64,000 nt of DNA from Acholoe squamosa (GCA_949317995.1 OX439038.1:2622001-2686000), one strand, 5' to 3'; counted from the stretch's first letter, positions 36,994-49,561 are shown. Numbers and translations are program-made. Notes: generated by a model not told the origin, from the sequence alone.

Positions 36994-37672
36994 ATATGTA
37001 TGTTTCTTTTCAACTTTATTTTAGTGATTATTACTATTTTTTACTAATTACTGATGGTTTTTATTGTTGATTTTGAGACTTTGATAAAGGTGATTGACAT
37101 CTCGTCATGCCTTTAACAGGCCCTGAAATCATGCCAGTATGATCATCATATTTTATGCCCTTAATACGTGCTAGGCATTATATGTGAGATAGTAATGAAC
37201 TTACTGGCTTCCAAAAATGCAGACCAGGGCCTTCTACACAGACTCTCATCCTACAATTAGCAAACCATCCTTTTATGTCCTGTGTGGGCCATTCCTAAAA
37301 AACTTTATTATATGAGAATCAAATGATCAGTATAAGCAAAAATCTGTAACCAGGCCATATATATGAAATTTCAAAGTACATTTTCCCACTCAGACCCAAT
37401 CAACAAAGGTTAGACCACAGTCTTCTACACAAATCCCCATCCTACAAATACCAAACCATCCTTTTATGGCCCGTCTGGATCATTCCTAACACACTTTGGT
37501 CCAAGGGGAACAACTTATAAATACAGAATAGAATCCTCAAACTCTTGGATTCCCTTAACCTTTGCCTTCCCCTCTACCAAGTAGGCACATGGCATTTGAG
37601 TCAACCTTGAAATGTTGTTGATCAACCATGATCAACCATGATCAATATTAATGCAGCTTTGTGTCAGTGTTC

Positions 37673-37970
37673 AGGAGGGTATCTCAAAAAGATTTGGAAT
37701 TGATCCTGTCGGAGGTGATAATTCCAAAATTGAACTCACTGACCTTCTGGAGTGGATTCCCTCTTGTATTGTAAAGAGGGAGTCAGTTATAGGAGTGGTA
37801 TAGGAGGGGTCCAGTCTCTTATTTTGCAACTCAACCTATTTCCGTGCAGTTCACCTGTAGCAGAAGTCAAGCAGGGAAGTCTGTTCTTAGGGTGAGAAAT
37901 GTAGGAGAACTGCAGGATCAAATAGTTACGGTGAGAACTGGTTTCCCAATCTTTTTGAGATACCCTCCTG
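37673..37970. mobile_element. MITE, about 298 bp, with an empty site at 32.3 kb
   Basis: CAGGAGGGTATCTCAAAAAG on the left and CTTTTTGAGATACCCTCCTG on the right are perfect inverted repeats. The flanks (CAGTGTT upstream, TGYCCACTGGGTATGAA downstream) are contiguous at about 32,310-32,340, which lacks the element. Confidence 0.9.
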
Positions 37971-38454
37971 TGCCCACTGGGTATGAAAGAATCTAGTCAC
38001 TCTTCAGTCCTACAACTGAATAGTCACTCATGTTCAGCACTTCCCAACTCCTAATTCATCAAAAACTATTATGTACCAAAGTAGATCCTGAATTCTACCA
38101 TCATTAGACTACTTTAGGATCTTCATTTTGGAATTACCTGGCATCTATAATGCTTTATAAACATCAGGTCAAACATGTCTTTTAAACATGACCAATATCC
38201 ACGCAAAACCAGACACGTTAAATTCAAGTTGATTCTTTCACATCGAGAGAAGAGTGAGTTGCTTTTTAAGATGCAACGTTTTGAGCAAATTCATTGCTCT
38301 TCTTCAGGTAAGAAATCCCATATAAACATATCTTTCTAGGATTCTAGGCCAGGCCCTGTAGGCCACTAGTTGAGCACTATCACTATTTTTCTATGGTATA
38401 TTACACTATGGTAAATGAGGCTAACACTTGAGCAAACTGGGGCGCCCTGGAACA
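37971..38454. other. no gene recognised
   Basis: No coding signature. Confidence 0.5.
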
Positions 38455-39135
38455 TCCGAGTGAGCTAATTGACAAATCTGCTGTCAGATGCCACTTCCCT
38501 AATCTGGTACTGATTCTGGAGTGGTGCCATGATCATTGCCGGCTAATAAACAATTAATCATAATTACACTTTCTGATTCCATTCTCAGAATGGTGATGGA
38601 GCATGTGAGGGCCTTTATGAGGAGCAATACCAGGTAATGTAAATAATCTTAACACTGCTAGATATATGAACAGGCAAGTATTTTCACTTTTTCAGATAAC
38701 TTCCTGTAATCTTTGGTTCAATACTGCCCTTATCTTTTAGTTGAATTTCTGATGGATCTGTTGATTCTAGCTTTCATTTGTGAAGTTACACATTCAGGTC
38801 TCAGTGAAGTGATCAATACCTTTCAAATATCTATGTTAACATCAGCATAATCTTGTTGGAAAATATAAAATAAGATCTTAGAAAATGGCCTTAAATGTTG
38901 AATTGAAAGTGACATATTTGCCCAAATGATGCGCTAAAGTTTAAAGGTTGTTCTGAAAGGCAGTTTGTATATTTCTTTAAGGTGTGTTCATTCGTTTCTC
39001 TTTGCATTTTGTAATAAGTAACACTAGAGATGAATTTGGCATATTGATATTCCGTTCACTATTCCAATTAAATAACATGTTTTGCAGCGGGCCTAAACAT
39101 ACTTGGATAAACTGCACCAGCAGTGTCAAGTGAAG
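38455..39135. repeat. dispersed module D2, copy 2
   Basis: See 27,385-28,020. Immediately downstream (39,145-39,225) is one unit of the array that is expanded at 41,095. Confidence 0.75.
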
Positions 39136-39224
39136 TTTCTAATTAACCCTACCCTGTATGTGTGATATGTAGTACTACTTTGGCAAGTAGTGTGGGATAC
39201 TCATAGTGATTAACACCATATGGT

Positions 39225-39890
39225 ATGTCATGGCCTATGGGGTTAATTTGCTTTTAGATAAAGAAAAACAGCTCAGCTCCATTCAAAATCCAAGATGGCA
39301 GAACCCATTGAATAAAAGCATATTGTATTCCATGGCTGTTCTAGTACTAATAGTACTAATAGTAATGATCGTATCTGCCATGACATAAGTATTAATGACT
39401 AGGAGTAACACATGTAAATCCCCTCAGGTCCTCAACCTGAGGATATCAAAATAAACGATAATAGGTAGCCATGTTGAGTACCAACGTTTGTCATCAACAC
39501 CTGCACTGGGGGCACTATCTATTCCCTGTTAGTGGTATCCTTAGTGGGCTGACCCCTGCTTAAGCTGGTCCCTTGCAAGATAAGGACTGACAGCAGCCAG
39601 CATGATGGGTACCAGATGTCATGTAATGCACCCTAAAAATCTGCACTGAATGAAAGGAATGAAGGTGCAGAATACAAAAACCAATGTATAGTGGTTTGTG
39701 TTTTGATGCATCATATTAACTTTTGAAGTAAGTCAATAGTAAATAAGAAGAGAAACAGAAAAAGAGTCTTTTAATTCTAGGCTTCCTGTCATTTAATGTT
39801 AGAACAATCTCATGTGCACCAAATGGTTCAGAGATTAACAGATCACACCCATATGCAAGGGTTGAAATCATCACCGGGCATTATTACTGA
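39225..39890. repeat. dispersed module D4, copy 2
   Basis: Aligned to 30,880-31,850 without the 340 bp interval. Confidence 0.8.
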
Positions 39891-40255
39891 ATATGGAATA
39901 TGTCTTAGAGATATTAGAGTGAGTTCTATCCTGGAAATGAAAATGCCTGGTTGTGAAAATATCAGAGGAGGCAGCATCCTGATACTGGAGGATAACCTCC
40001 TCTACCCTGGGCAAAACGGGGATATGTACCTCGAGGAACCACATCCCAAGGTATTGATCGCCACCTGGTGAGTGGTTTTGGAACATCATTAGGTGGTGGT
40101 AGACATGCCTCAATGATTCTATCAGAATGACTCACGTCTACCCCATGGCTCCACCCCAGCGTGGTTCTGTCATATCCTGTCTTGATCATTCCTAACACAC
40201 TTTGGTCTATGGCGAGCAAAGGATCAATACCAAAATAGATTTCTGAAGCTCTTGG
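39890..40255. repeat. dispersed module D1, copy 4
   Basis: Near-identical to 31,850-32,215 over the CCACATCCCAAGGTATTGAT to GACTCACGTCTACCCCATG interval. Confidence 0.8.
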
Positions 40256-40354
40256 ATTCCCTAAACCTTTGCTGTCCTCTCTACCAAGTAGGCACAGGAC
40301 GTAGAGTCAACCTTAAAATATTGTTGACTAACCCTGATCAGTATGACCAGTACT

Positions 40355-41060
40355 TAAAATCGTGCCAGCTAATTAGCAGATCTACTGTTGGACGTCACTT
40401 CCCTAATCTGGTACTGATTCTGGAGTTATGCCATGATCATTCCCAGCTGACAAACAATTAATCATAATTACTCTTTCTGATTCCATTCTCAGAATGGTGA
40501 TGCAGCATGCAGGTCCTTATAAGTATTGGTAATGAAAATTATTTCATTGCTGCTGACTGTATATAGAGGCAAGTATTCTCCCTTTTTTTCAGATAACTTC
40601 CTGTAATCTTAGGTTAAATAATGTCCTCATCTTTCAGTTGATGTTTTGAAGGATCAAGAGACAGTTGATTCTAGTTACCATTTGTGAAGTTAAACACATC
40701 TATGTCTCCATGAAGTGATCAATACATTTCAAATATTTATGTTAAATACAGCATTACCTTGTTGGAAAATATAGAATAAGATCTTAGAAAATGGCATACA
40801 ATGTTGAATCAAAAGTGACATATTTTCCCAAAATATGCGCTAAGGGTTGAAGATTGCTCCAAAATGATGCCTGTATAATTTCTTGAGACTGTTCATTCAT
40901 TTCTCTTGCCTTTTCACAATAAGTAGCAATACTGATGGTTTTTTTCATGATATCACATCAATGTAGACATCACTATTCTAATCAAATAATATGTTTTGCA
41001 GCAGGATCACACATACTGACACATACTGCACCAACAGTGTCAAGTGCCATTTGTAATTAA
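40355..41060. repeat. dispersed module D2, copy 3
   Basis: Ends with ACACATACTGCACCAACAGT, directly abutting the minisatellite. Confidence 0.75.
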
Positions 41061-41094
41061 AGCTACATAGTATGTGTCATATCTATTACTGCTT

Positions 41095-43080
41095 TGGGCA
41101 AATGGTGTGTTATAGCTGTAATGATTAACACCATATGGTATGTGTGATATGTAGCACTGGCTGGGATAGCTGTGGTGATTAACACCGTATGGTATGTGTG
41201 ATATGTAGCACTGGGTGGGATAGCTGTAATGATTAATATCATATGGTATGTGTGATATGTAGCACTGGCTGGGATAGCTGTGGTGATTAACACCGTATGG
41301 TTTGTATGGTATGTGTGATATGTAGCACTGGCTGGGATAGCTGTGGTGATGAACACGGTATGGTATGTATGGTATGTGTGATATGTAGCACTGGCTGGGA
41401 TAGCTATGGTGATTAACACCATATGGTATGTGTGATATGTAGCACTGACTGGGATAGCTGTGGTGATTAACACCGTATGGTATGTATGGTATGTGTGATA
41501 TGTAGCACTGGCTGGGATAGCTGTGGTGATTAACACCATATGGTATGTATGGTATGTGTGATATGTAGCACTGGCTGGGATAGCTGTGGTGTTTAACACC
41601 ATATGGTATGTATGGTATGTGTGATATGTAGCACTGGCTGGGATAGCTGTGGTGATTAACACCATATGGTATGTATGGTATGTGTGATATGTAGCACTGG
41701 CTGGGATAGCTGTGGTGATTAACACCATATGGTATGTATGGTATGTGTGATATGTAGCACTGGCTGGGATAGCTGTGGTGATTAACACCATATGGTATGT
41801 ATGGTATGTGTGATATGTAGCACTGGCCGGGATAACTATGGTGATTAACACAATATGGTATGTGTGATATGTAGCACTGGTTGGGATAGCTGTGGTGATT
41901 AACACCATATGGTATGTATGGTATGTGTGATATGTAGCACTGGCTGGGATAGCTGTGGTGATTAACACCATATGGTATGTATGGTATGTGTGATATGTAG
42001 CACTGGCCGGGATAACTATGGTGATTAACACAATATGGTATGTGTGATATGTAGCACTGGTTGGGATAGCTGTGGTGATTAACACCGTATGGTATGTGTG
42101 ATATGTAGCACTGGCTGGGATAGCTGTGGTGATTAACACCGTATGGTAATTGTGATATGTAGCACTGACTGGGATAGCTGTGGTGATTAACACCGTATGG
42201 TATGTGTGGTATGTGTGATATGTAGCACAGGCTGGGATAGCTGTGGTGATTAACACTGTATGGTATGTATGGTATGTGTGATATGTAGCACAGGCTGGGA
42301 TAGCTGTGGTGATTAACACCGTATGGTATGTGTGGTATGTAGCACTGGTTGGGATAGCTGTGGTGATTAACACTGTATGGTATGTAAGGTATGTGTGATA
42401 TGTAGCACTGGCTGGGATAGCTGTGGTGATTAACACTGTATGGTATGTGTGGTATGTAGCACTGGTTGGGATAGCTCGGGTGATTAACACTGTATGGTAT
42501 GTAATGTATGTGTGATATGTAGCACTGGCTGGGATAGCTGTGGTGATTAACACCATATGGTAATTGTGATATGTAGCACTGGCTGGGATAGCTGTGGTGA
42601 TTAACACAATATGGTATGTGTGATATGTAGCACTGGTTGGGATAGCTGTGGTGATTAACACTGTATGGTATGTATGGTATGTGTGATATGTAGCACTGGG
42701 TGGGATAGCTGTGGTGATTAACACCGTATGGTAATTGTGATATGTAGCACTGGCTGGGATAGCTGTGGTGATTAACACAATATGGTATGTGTGATATGTA
42801 GCACTGGTTGGGATAGCTGTGGTGATTAACACTGTATGGTATGTATGGTATGTGTGATATGTAGCACTGACTGGGATAGCTGTGGTGATTAACACTGTAT
42901 GGTTTGTATGGTATGTGTGATATGTAGCACTGGGTGGGATAGCTGTGGTGATTAACACCATATGGTAAGTGTGATATGTAGCACTGGCTGGGATAGCTGT
43001 GGTGATTAACACCATATGGTAAGTGTGATATGTAGGACTGGCCGGCATAGCTGTGGTGATTAACACCATATGGTATGTAT
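41095..43080. repeat. minisatellite, 51/60 bp units, about 2 kb
   Basis: About three dozen units of TGTGATATGTAGCACTGGCT followed by GGGATAGCTGTGGTGATTAA and a CACCATATGGTATG end. A 9-bp TGGTATGTA insert is present or absent, so unit length alternates between 51 and 60 bp. Both are multiples of three, so a minus-strand frame stays open for 668 codons (43,069-41,063) with no stop. There is no evidence that it is translated: no upstream gene structure is seen, and the residues are a plain read-out of the repeat. Confidence 0.9.
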
Positions 43081-43925
43081 GATTTTTAGCTCCATGTGGG
43101 ATCCCTGTGGTGAATGCTAATTGACTGTATAATGTGGCTAACTGTTAAACATTTACTGGAAGGCATTTCCCAAGGTGACACTACTAGACCCCTTCAATTC
43201 GTAGTGGGATCTCTCACTGTGATGCTGTTACATCTAGTGATCACTAAATATTGTACTGGTATGAATACCCTAACAAACTCAATGTAATTGCTGATTTCTG
43301 AGGGGTTTAAAATTGTAGTGGCTGTGTTCTATATTGAGATATGTGTTCCTTGAGGCCATTTCTTAATGTACTTCGATTTAAAACTGCCAAGAATAAGCCA
43401 GGCCCTACGACTGCTCTGTACGATCAGCAGCTATGCAGTAATTACATGAGGTTTGGTAGAGCAGTTGTACTGGTACAGAAATTAGTTATTACAAGTGCAT
43501 AATACAGTAATGGCATTAACTCAAGGCTTCTCACTACGGCTTGAAGGACAGCAGTCATAATGTGTTAAGAAATGACCTCCAGACATGTTAAATGAAAGTT
43601 CCTAAGCCATAGTGAGAAATAAACTGTAGCTGCTTTCTTTTTAGGTTGGCAATATGGATTTATCACCTCTTTGTCACAAAGAGGAAACCTTTTAGAGCCA
43701 AAGGTAAAGTGTAAAGGTGGACAATTAAGTGCTACAACAAAAAGAAATACCCATGGAGACAGTGCCAAATGCCACCATGAACATATGGTGGTCTTTTCTA
43801 CAATAGGTGTCACTGTAGAAACTCAGTGCGGGGCCGTTGTGATAATTACTAATTAACCCAGGAATGTGGAATGCCTCCAGGAGGTGCCTACCCTGAAGTG
43901 TTGAACCCTGCAAATTGAGGCTTAT
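43081..43925. repeat. dispersed module D3, copy 2 (interrupted by MITE M1 copies)
   Basis: Blocks at 43,105-43,150 and 43,620-43,920 match 29,120-29,540. Between them sit the M1 copies. Confidence 0.7.
43156..43582. mobile_element. two MITE M1 copies in opposite orientation
   Basis: 43,156-43,376 matches the reverse complement of 16,109-16,373; 43,396-43,582 matches its forward strand. The outer ends CTGGAAGGCATTTCCCAAG and TTAAGAAATGACCTCCAG are inverted repeats of one another. Confidence 0.75.
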
Positions 43926-44639
43926 AGACTTAATAACAGGATTCTTTGTACCAAAGGTTCAAGCTGAAATAACATGTTATTTTTCCAGTTTGACAGCACT
44001 CGTGTTCATATGAACTATCCTATGGCTGTCAGACATTGATAGATATATCAGGATGGCCACTTCAAACACAATTTCCTTACAACAAAAACCATCTTAGATT
44101 TTTTCTTTGGCAAGTGTGAGTAGATAGGAGCCCCATTAACAGGTATAGCTACAAAGGAAGAAGAGAATAATAGAAACATGCTGGCTAAGGTAGTTAGTAT
44201 TAGCAGATGTATCCAACGTGTGGGAAGCTTAGTGTGGGAAGCTTAGTGGAGAACAAATAGCCTTGGAAACTGGTCAGGTTTCCTATTGATCAGTGTCATC
44301 CACATCTGGCTACTACCCTAAGTGCTAATGTATAAGGCACATCTCACATATAACGCTGTCCCTGAGTTTGAGGGAACACCTGGAGCTTCAGTTTGATGAA
44401 TTTACTACAGGTGTAATGTTAAATATCCCAGCCATTCAGTTGCATCCTGACTTAAGGAGGAATCTATTAGGTTATATCCTTGTGTATCAAGGCCTTATTC
44501 CATTTCAGTCAGTAAAGTCCAGATTAGTCGACTGAAAAGGTCTGACTGAATAAGTGGTGCCTGATTCCATTGTGAAGTTGACTTTTTCAGTCAATTTCTT
44601 AGACTTTTCCAGTCAGTTCTCGGACTTTTCCAGTCACTT
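43926..44639. other. no gene recognised
   Basis: No coding signature. Confidence 0.5.
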
Positions 44640-44805
44640 CTCAAACATCTTCAGTCCACCTCTAACTCTATCACTAACCCTATCACTAACCCTAAGTCTA
44701 TCACTAACCCTAACCCTGCTCCCACCCCTAATCATATCTCTGACCTTATCCCTAGCCCTAACCCCATCCTTATCCTCATTTCTCATCCTATCCCTCACGA
44801 TAATT
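44640..44805. repeat. CCTAA-type low-complexity repeat
   Basis: Irregular CACTAACCCTAT / CTAACCCTAACCC units. These resemble a degenerate TTAGGG telomere-type tract read on the other strand but are interrupted and short. Confidence 0.7.
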
Positions 44806-44830
44806 AGACCCTATCCCTTCACAAACTTGT

Positions 44831-44875
44831 GGGGGGGGGGGTAATTTCTAGGGGGGGGGGATTTTCTAGAGGGGA
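44831..44875 (+). other. G-tract cluster (possible G-quadruplex)
   Basis: Two runs of 10 or more G and a GGGG run are separated by 8-10 nt spacers. Confidence 0.6.
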
Positions 44876-46139
44876 AATTTCTGGGTGGGAGAATTCCGGC
44901 GGGCACCAAATGCAGGTTCTGTCATTGCCCTTAATAAAGATGACGTGCTTTGGTAATGGCAGCGCTGTGCTGGGGGTCATGTCTCAAGACTACACAAAAC
45001 CATTGCAGTTTGAAAACCAATCATATTGGTAGTGCCGACTTTTATTGTAAATGGGGACAATAACTACCCATCTCTGAAAAGCCCTGAATAACCCGAACCA
45101 TGAGCAAACATGCTGCCAGCCACCATTTAGCTGTAATCCCTATAAGCGCATCTACCAATCTTGAGCCTGTCTTCTCCTACTGAAAATACACAGCCATACT
45201 CTTCTGGATTATGTAAGCTTTTCACACGAATCCCGGTAGCTGACAGTGACACATTCCGACCACATGTCTCATGCCCTATTCAGATCATTCCTAATGCACT
45301 TTGGGTCTAGTGGGAACAGGAAATCAATGATAAAAGAAGATGCGTGTCGCACCAAGAATACCTGTCCACATCACTTACCGATGCACTCCTACCACGACAT
45401 TGCTTCAGTCCTTGGCCTATACAGTCACATATATTGTACATTTAAAGAGGAAGCAGGACGTGAAGCGTCTCTACCACGAAGAGCATCTGCCATATGCTCA
45501 ATATTTATAAACAAATATAAACGTCAAAAACCATGGAATATTTGTGCATCATATTCCCCAAGGTGGGACTGGCATTTCACACAAAACCATTCCACCAATA
45601 ATGCCATGGTTTTACAATCTTTAGGGGCTTCTTTCCTAACAGAGTCAGCTTGTTTCACAGTTTGTTTAACCGTATTGGTTCCATCTTTTTATGTTTTGGA
45701 TTTGATTCTGGAGTCTTAATGGACATCCCAATGTCCTGTGAGTGTCCAACAAACAGAACAGCTTGGTCACCACCTCTTGAATCAGATTTCTGCTGTTCTA
45801 TATTCTGGTATTTGTATGTTATGTTTAATATGCTGCCACTGCGTCTACAGTCTGTGACCTGCACCACCCTGGATGGCCTTACTAAAACCGTCACTTTGGG
45901 GAAGCTGTACTCCAAGAGGGTTGAAGATGCTCTGAAGTACAAGCACAGCTAAAGAGACACTGTGACAAAGCAGACTACTAATGCCACATCCCTCCAACCA
46001 TACGGACACTGGAAAATAAGGCTTTGGTATTTTAGGTGTTGTTTTTATATTGTCCTTCTTTATCAAAACCATCACTTTAGAGTAATTTTTTGTTTTGTTT
46101 TGTAAAAGTAATTGTTTCTTGGACATTTCTGAATGTACA
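44876..46139. other. no gene recognised
   Basis: Frames of 96-157 codons at 45,246-45,952 lack domains, start context and strand consistency. A relative of the CACTTTGGTCTA block occurs near 45,297. Confidence 0.45.
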
Positions 46140-46960
46140 CTGCAAAAATGGTGTTTAGATTTTAAACATGTTTAGGTCTAAACATGTTTAGAATCTAAAC
46201 ATATAGGTCAGTTAGGTGTCTCATCAACTACACATTTAGGAGATGAACACTTTTGTTCTAACAACATAAACATTTTTGCTAAACATGTTTAGATGCTTAG
46301 AGTTTAAACAGCTGAATAATAGGTGTTTAGATTTAAATATCAATATGTTTAGATGCTTGGATGTCGAATCCACACCAGGTAGCAGCACTACCTTTGAATG
46401 GACTATCTGTACACAATTGTAATCAATTATTGTGACAAGTGTCCCCAAATCCCATGTTTATCGTTGTTTCTTTTTATTGAATGTCATGAGAATAGAAACA
46501 GCAATAGAAAATTGACTAGATTCTCCTTACACCAGCATCATTGCCATAAAATAGTCAATATGCTCCATGACTTACACCTTTTTCATGTTATTTTGGAATG
46601 GATAAAGCAATGTCTTTGCTGCCAAGCTGCTGTACTTTCTCAAGTCTCTCATAGAGTGTACATACATGTGTATACATGTAGCTGTGGCTGACATTTTTGG
46701 AGACTTTGACATGTAGATGAATACCTGCATAGACATCTAAACACAAAAAGATATTCCTTTATTTTGTCAATGCATACATGTCTGCAAATCCTAACCCTAA
46801 CGAATCACATAGACATCTAAACACAAAAATTCATAAACATCTAAGCACAAAATTTCATAGGTATCTAAACACAAATTTTAAACCTAAACACCTACATTTC
46901 TAAATACCTGAGCTAAGCACATTGTTTGGCTAAACATGTTTAGGAAATTAATGTGATTGC
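46140..46960. repeat. TAAACATGTTTA-rich degenerate repeat
   Basis: The palindrome TAAACATGTTTA and its half-sites (TCTAAACA, TGTTTAGA) recur about two dozen times over 0.8 kb, split by a unique segment at about 46,380-46,730. The half-site equals the forkhead-factor core (TAAACA), but a simple repeat origin is enough to explain it. Confidence 0.65.
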
Positions 46961-47510
46961 AAAAATTTCTATTTAAATTTAGAGAAAAACCAGCATAGGT
47001 CATCAATATTAGTGGTTCAATCTACTACTCATCATTAGGTATCTTGTTCATTTGTTTTCAATTAACTACTATTTATTTATACCTCATGACCAACTGTTAA
47101 GTAGTGCCATCTAGTTCTCATACATAAATTGGTCTAACACCTTGTAACTGAAAAGCCAAAAGAAAGTCCATACATGTATTCTTTACCTGTGACACCAATT
47201 TTGCTTATAGGCCAGGAGTTTTAGCTCAAAAAAGGCCCAAAGGTTAAACAAATTCGGAACAAGCTGACTTTTTCCAGAAAGATGCCCAGAAGGGTCATGA
47301 AACACATACTAAAACTCCCTGAAAATCCTCCTTGTGCTGGCTAGGAAATTCAACATGGCTAGAAAATTACCGTAATAAAAATCAAACCTGTTATAATAAT
47401 ATCATCATATAACAATCATTTTAATTGTAGATCAGCATAAAATTGTAGTAATCAGAGACCAGATTTGGTCAGAGAAAGCAGTCATAGGTCACCGCATTTG
47501 CTTATACTTA
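46961..47510. other. no gene recognised
   Basis: AT-rich sequence preceding the 3' end of the minus-strand LINE fragment. Confidence 0.5.
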
Positions 47511-47530
47511 TCATCGTTCTACTGCTTGAA

Positions 47531-48565
47531 CTATTCCTTTGATTTAATAGCCCTAACAGTATTTTCAAGTCTGTGCCAGCATGAGGCTGCCCTGTATGCT
47601 AGACTATATCTATATATAGGGTTCCTCGGTCTCTTAACCTTAAGCAAGCATTCATCGTGTTGTCTAGTTCTAATATTTCTTCTGTCCAGCGCTTCGATGC
47701 CCAATGACAAATCAAAAGCCTTTTGGAGCAGGTGTTTTATCATATAGTTAATCCCAGCAATTTTCATTAGCTTTTCCGTGTTTGTGATACCTGTTTTCCA
47801 AAGACATGTTCTAAGGTTCTTGTTTATAACCAACTGTGTTTTGTCTTGAGGGGTAGTAAATAATGTCTCCACAGTCAGTTATTGGGATGAGCATCTTGGT
47901 CAGTACATCCCTGGCTGCCTGATCAGTAAGATTATCTTTCTGAAGAGGTATGATTTATATTCAAGTTTATGCACAACATTATCGACCTGTTTCTTACAGT
48001 CCAATTTCAAATCCAGATGTAGGCGTCAATAGTTGTAAGTTGGAGCAAATAGAATGTTGTTATTGCCAATGTTGAGCTGTGGAAAGATGAGCTTTTTTCT
48101 CTAGGGCTTTAGTATGAAAATTCATGGCTTTTGGTTTCTTTGTGTTAAGGGATAGTTTTTTTGGGTACATCAATTAGATACACAGGCCATGTCATTGTTT
48201 AAGATCATTTCAACTGAGGGATCAGCACGGCAGCATTCCAGATATAATACAGTGTCATCTGCATAGTGTTGACAGGACAGGTTTAGAAGTGAGTTCCTTA
48301 GGTCATTTATGTATGTGAGAAACAGCGAAGGGCCTAAAACAGACCCCTGAGGTAGTCCATGTGTTAGCAGTTCAATTTTGGAGACTATACCATTAGCTTT
48401 AGTTGTTTGTTGTCTATCAGTAAGATAATTTTCTATCAATCGTGTGGAATTTTGGTCAAAACCCAGGTTTTTAACTTTTTGATTAGTGTTTTATGGTTTA
48501 AGGTGTCAAATGCCTTCTTAAAATCCAGGTATATTGCTGTTGTGCATTTGTTGGAGTTAAGTGAA
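47531..48565 (-). pseudogene. 5'-truncated LINE, RT and C-terminal part
   Basis: Different from the 18-23 kb LINE at the protein level. It begins inside RT motif A (AIYLDFKKAFDTLNHKT, about 48,540), followed by a frameshift, then IENYLTDRQQ, LPQGSVLGPSLFLTYINDL and the catalytic YADDTVLYLE (about 48,260). The C-terminal region (48,100-47,531) has several frameshifts and ends at 47,531 after the YRYSLAYRAASCWHRLENTV block, matching the usual end of CR1/Jockey-type RT proteins. The 5' junction abuts a short (TA)n run at 48,567-48,583, as in typical 5'-truncated insertions. Confidence 0.85.
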
Positions 48566-48649
48566 TTATATATATATATATATTGCACTACTAACAACAC
48601 CATCTAAAATAAAATTCAGAGTTACTTATAATTATTCTTCTCCCTACAG

Positions 48650-49561
48650 GAAGTGGCTCGTGGCCACCTGCAGGCGACAAGGCCTCCCATATCGACACCT
48701 GCAAAAGTGTCAAGATAACAACGAAAGTGCCGAAGAAAAAACCCACCAGGGCGCCAAAACAACACAAGGAGGTGTTGATCTTTAAAATCAATAAGCCAAC
48801 AACTGCCAATCAACACAAAAAAAAAACATCAAAAGGACCCCTGCAAAGAGGACCCCTGCCAAGAACACCCCTGCACGTAAAACACCAGTAAAAAGAACTG
48901 TCACTTCCAAGAAAGTCACACTATTGATGACAACCAAGATCCAACAGTAAGAAAACAAACCCGCATGCAACACCCACTAAACCTAATAAACCTCAAAACA
49001 AAAACAGACCACACCACACCAAAACCAAAAACCACACCTGAAAAAAACCCAACACCTAGCACATCCACACCCAATTCTGAGAAAAACAACACTGTCAAAA
49101 CCACAACACCGCGCCCTAGAAGTGCATCACCTACACCAAGTTCTAGGAGCTCAAGCTCATCGAGCTCTGACTCCTCTGACTCTTCACAACATTCCACCCC
49201 ACCAAAACAAACACCCACAAGGAAACGACCATTATCACCAGTCTCTGACATAGCCGCCGACCTGGCAATGTCAGATGACGATGATGATAACGATGACACA
49301 GGTGTCTTAAAATTAAATGTATCATCCACCTCATTCACCAGCACACAACCACCTCACAACACCCAGAAAAAAACATCACCAAAACCAGAAAAAAACCCTA
49401 ACACCAAGACAGAGGAATACATCCCTGTCAAAACCAACACAAACCCAACACCAGATTATATACCCACACCCATCACCAAGGAAACAAAACCCAACATTCA
49501 GAGAAACAACACTCTTGGTGTTGAAAGAAAACCATCATTCTGTCAACGAGTCCGTAAATGA
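48650..49561 (+). pseudogene. unknown Lys/Thr/Pro/Ser-rich ORF (198 codons intact from 48,965)
   Basis: No family recognised. The intact part (48,965-49,561) is rich in Thr, Pro and Lys, with a Ser tract (SSRSSSSSSSDSSDSS), a nuclear-localisation-like TRKRPLSP and an acidic stretch (SDDDDDNDDTG). The frame is open upstream of its Met. Sequence back to 48,650 is similarly biased in shifted frames (KRTPAKRTPAKNTPA, linker-histone-like), implying one longer frame broken by 1-2 indels. A splice-acceptor-like TTCTTCTCCCTACAG precedes it at 48,649. It ends with a TGA exactly where LTR-like sequence begins. It may be a nuclear host protein exon or an ORF1/Gag-like protein truncated by insertion. Confidence 0.45.

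Noticed and set aside
41063-43069. 668-codon frame as a real protein gene
   Set aside because: Direct read-out of a minisatellite whose unit lengths are multiples of three; no supporting gene structure.
44640-44805. Interstitial telomere
   Set aside because: CCCTAA-like units are irregular and short; low-complexity origin is sufficient.
45246-45952. Host gene with frames of 157 and 100 codons
   Set aside because: No domain, no consistent strand or splice structure, and a dispersed-repeat block lies inside.
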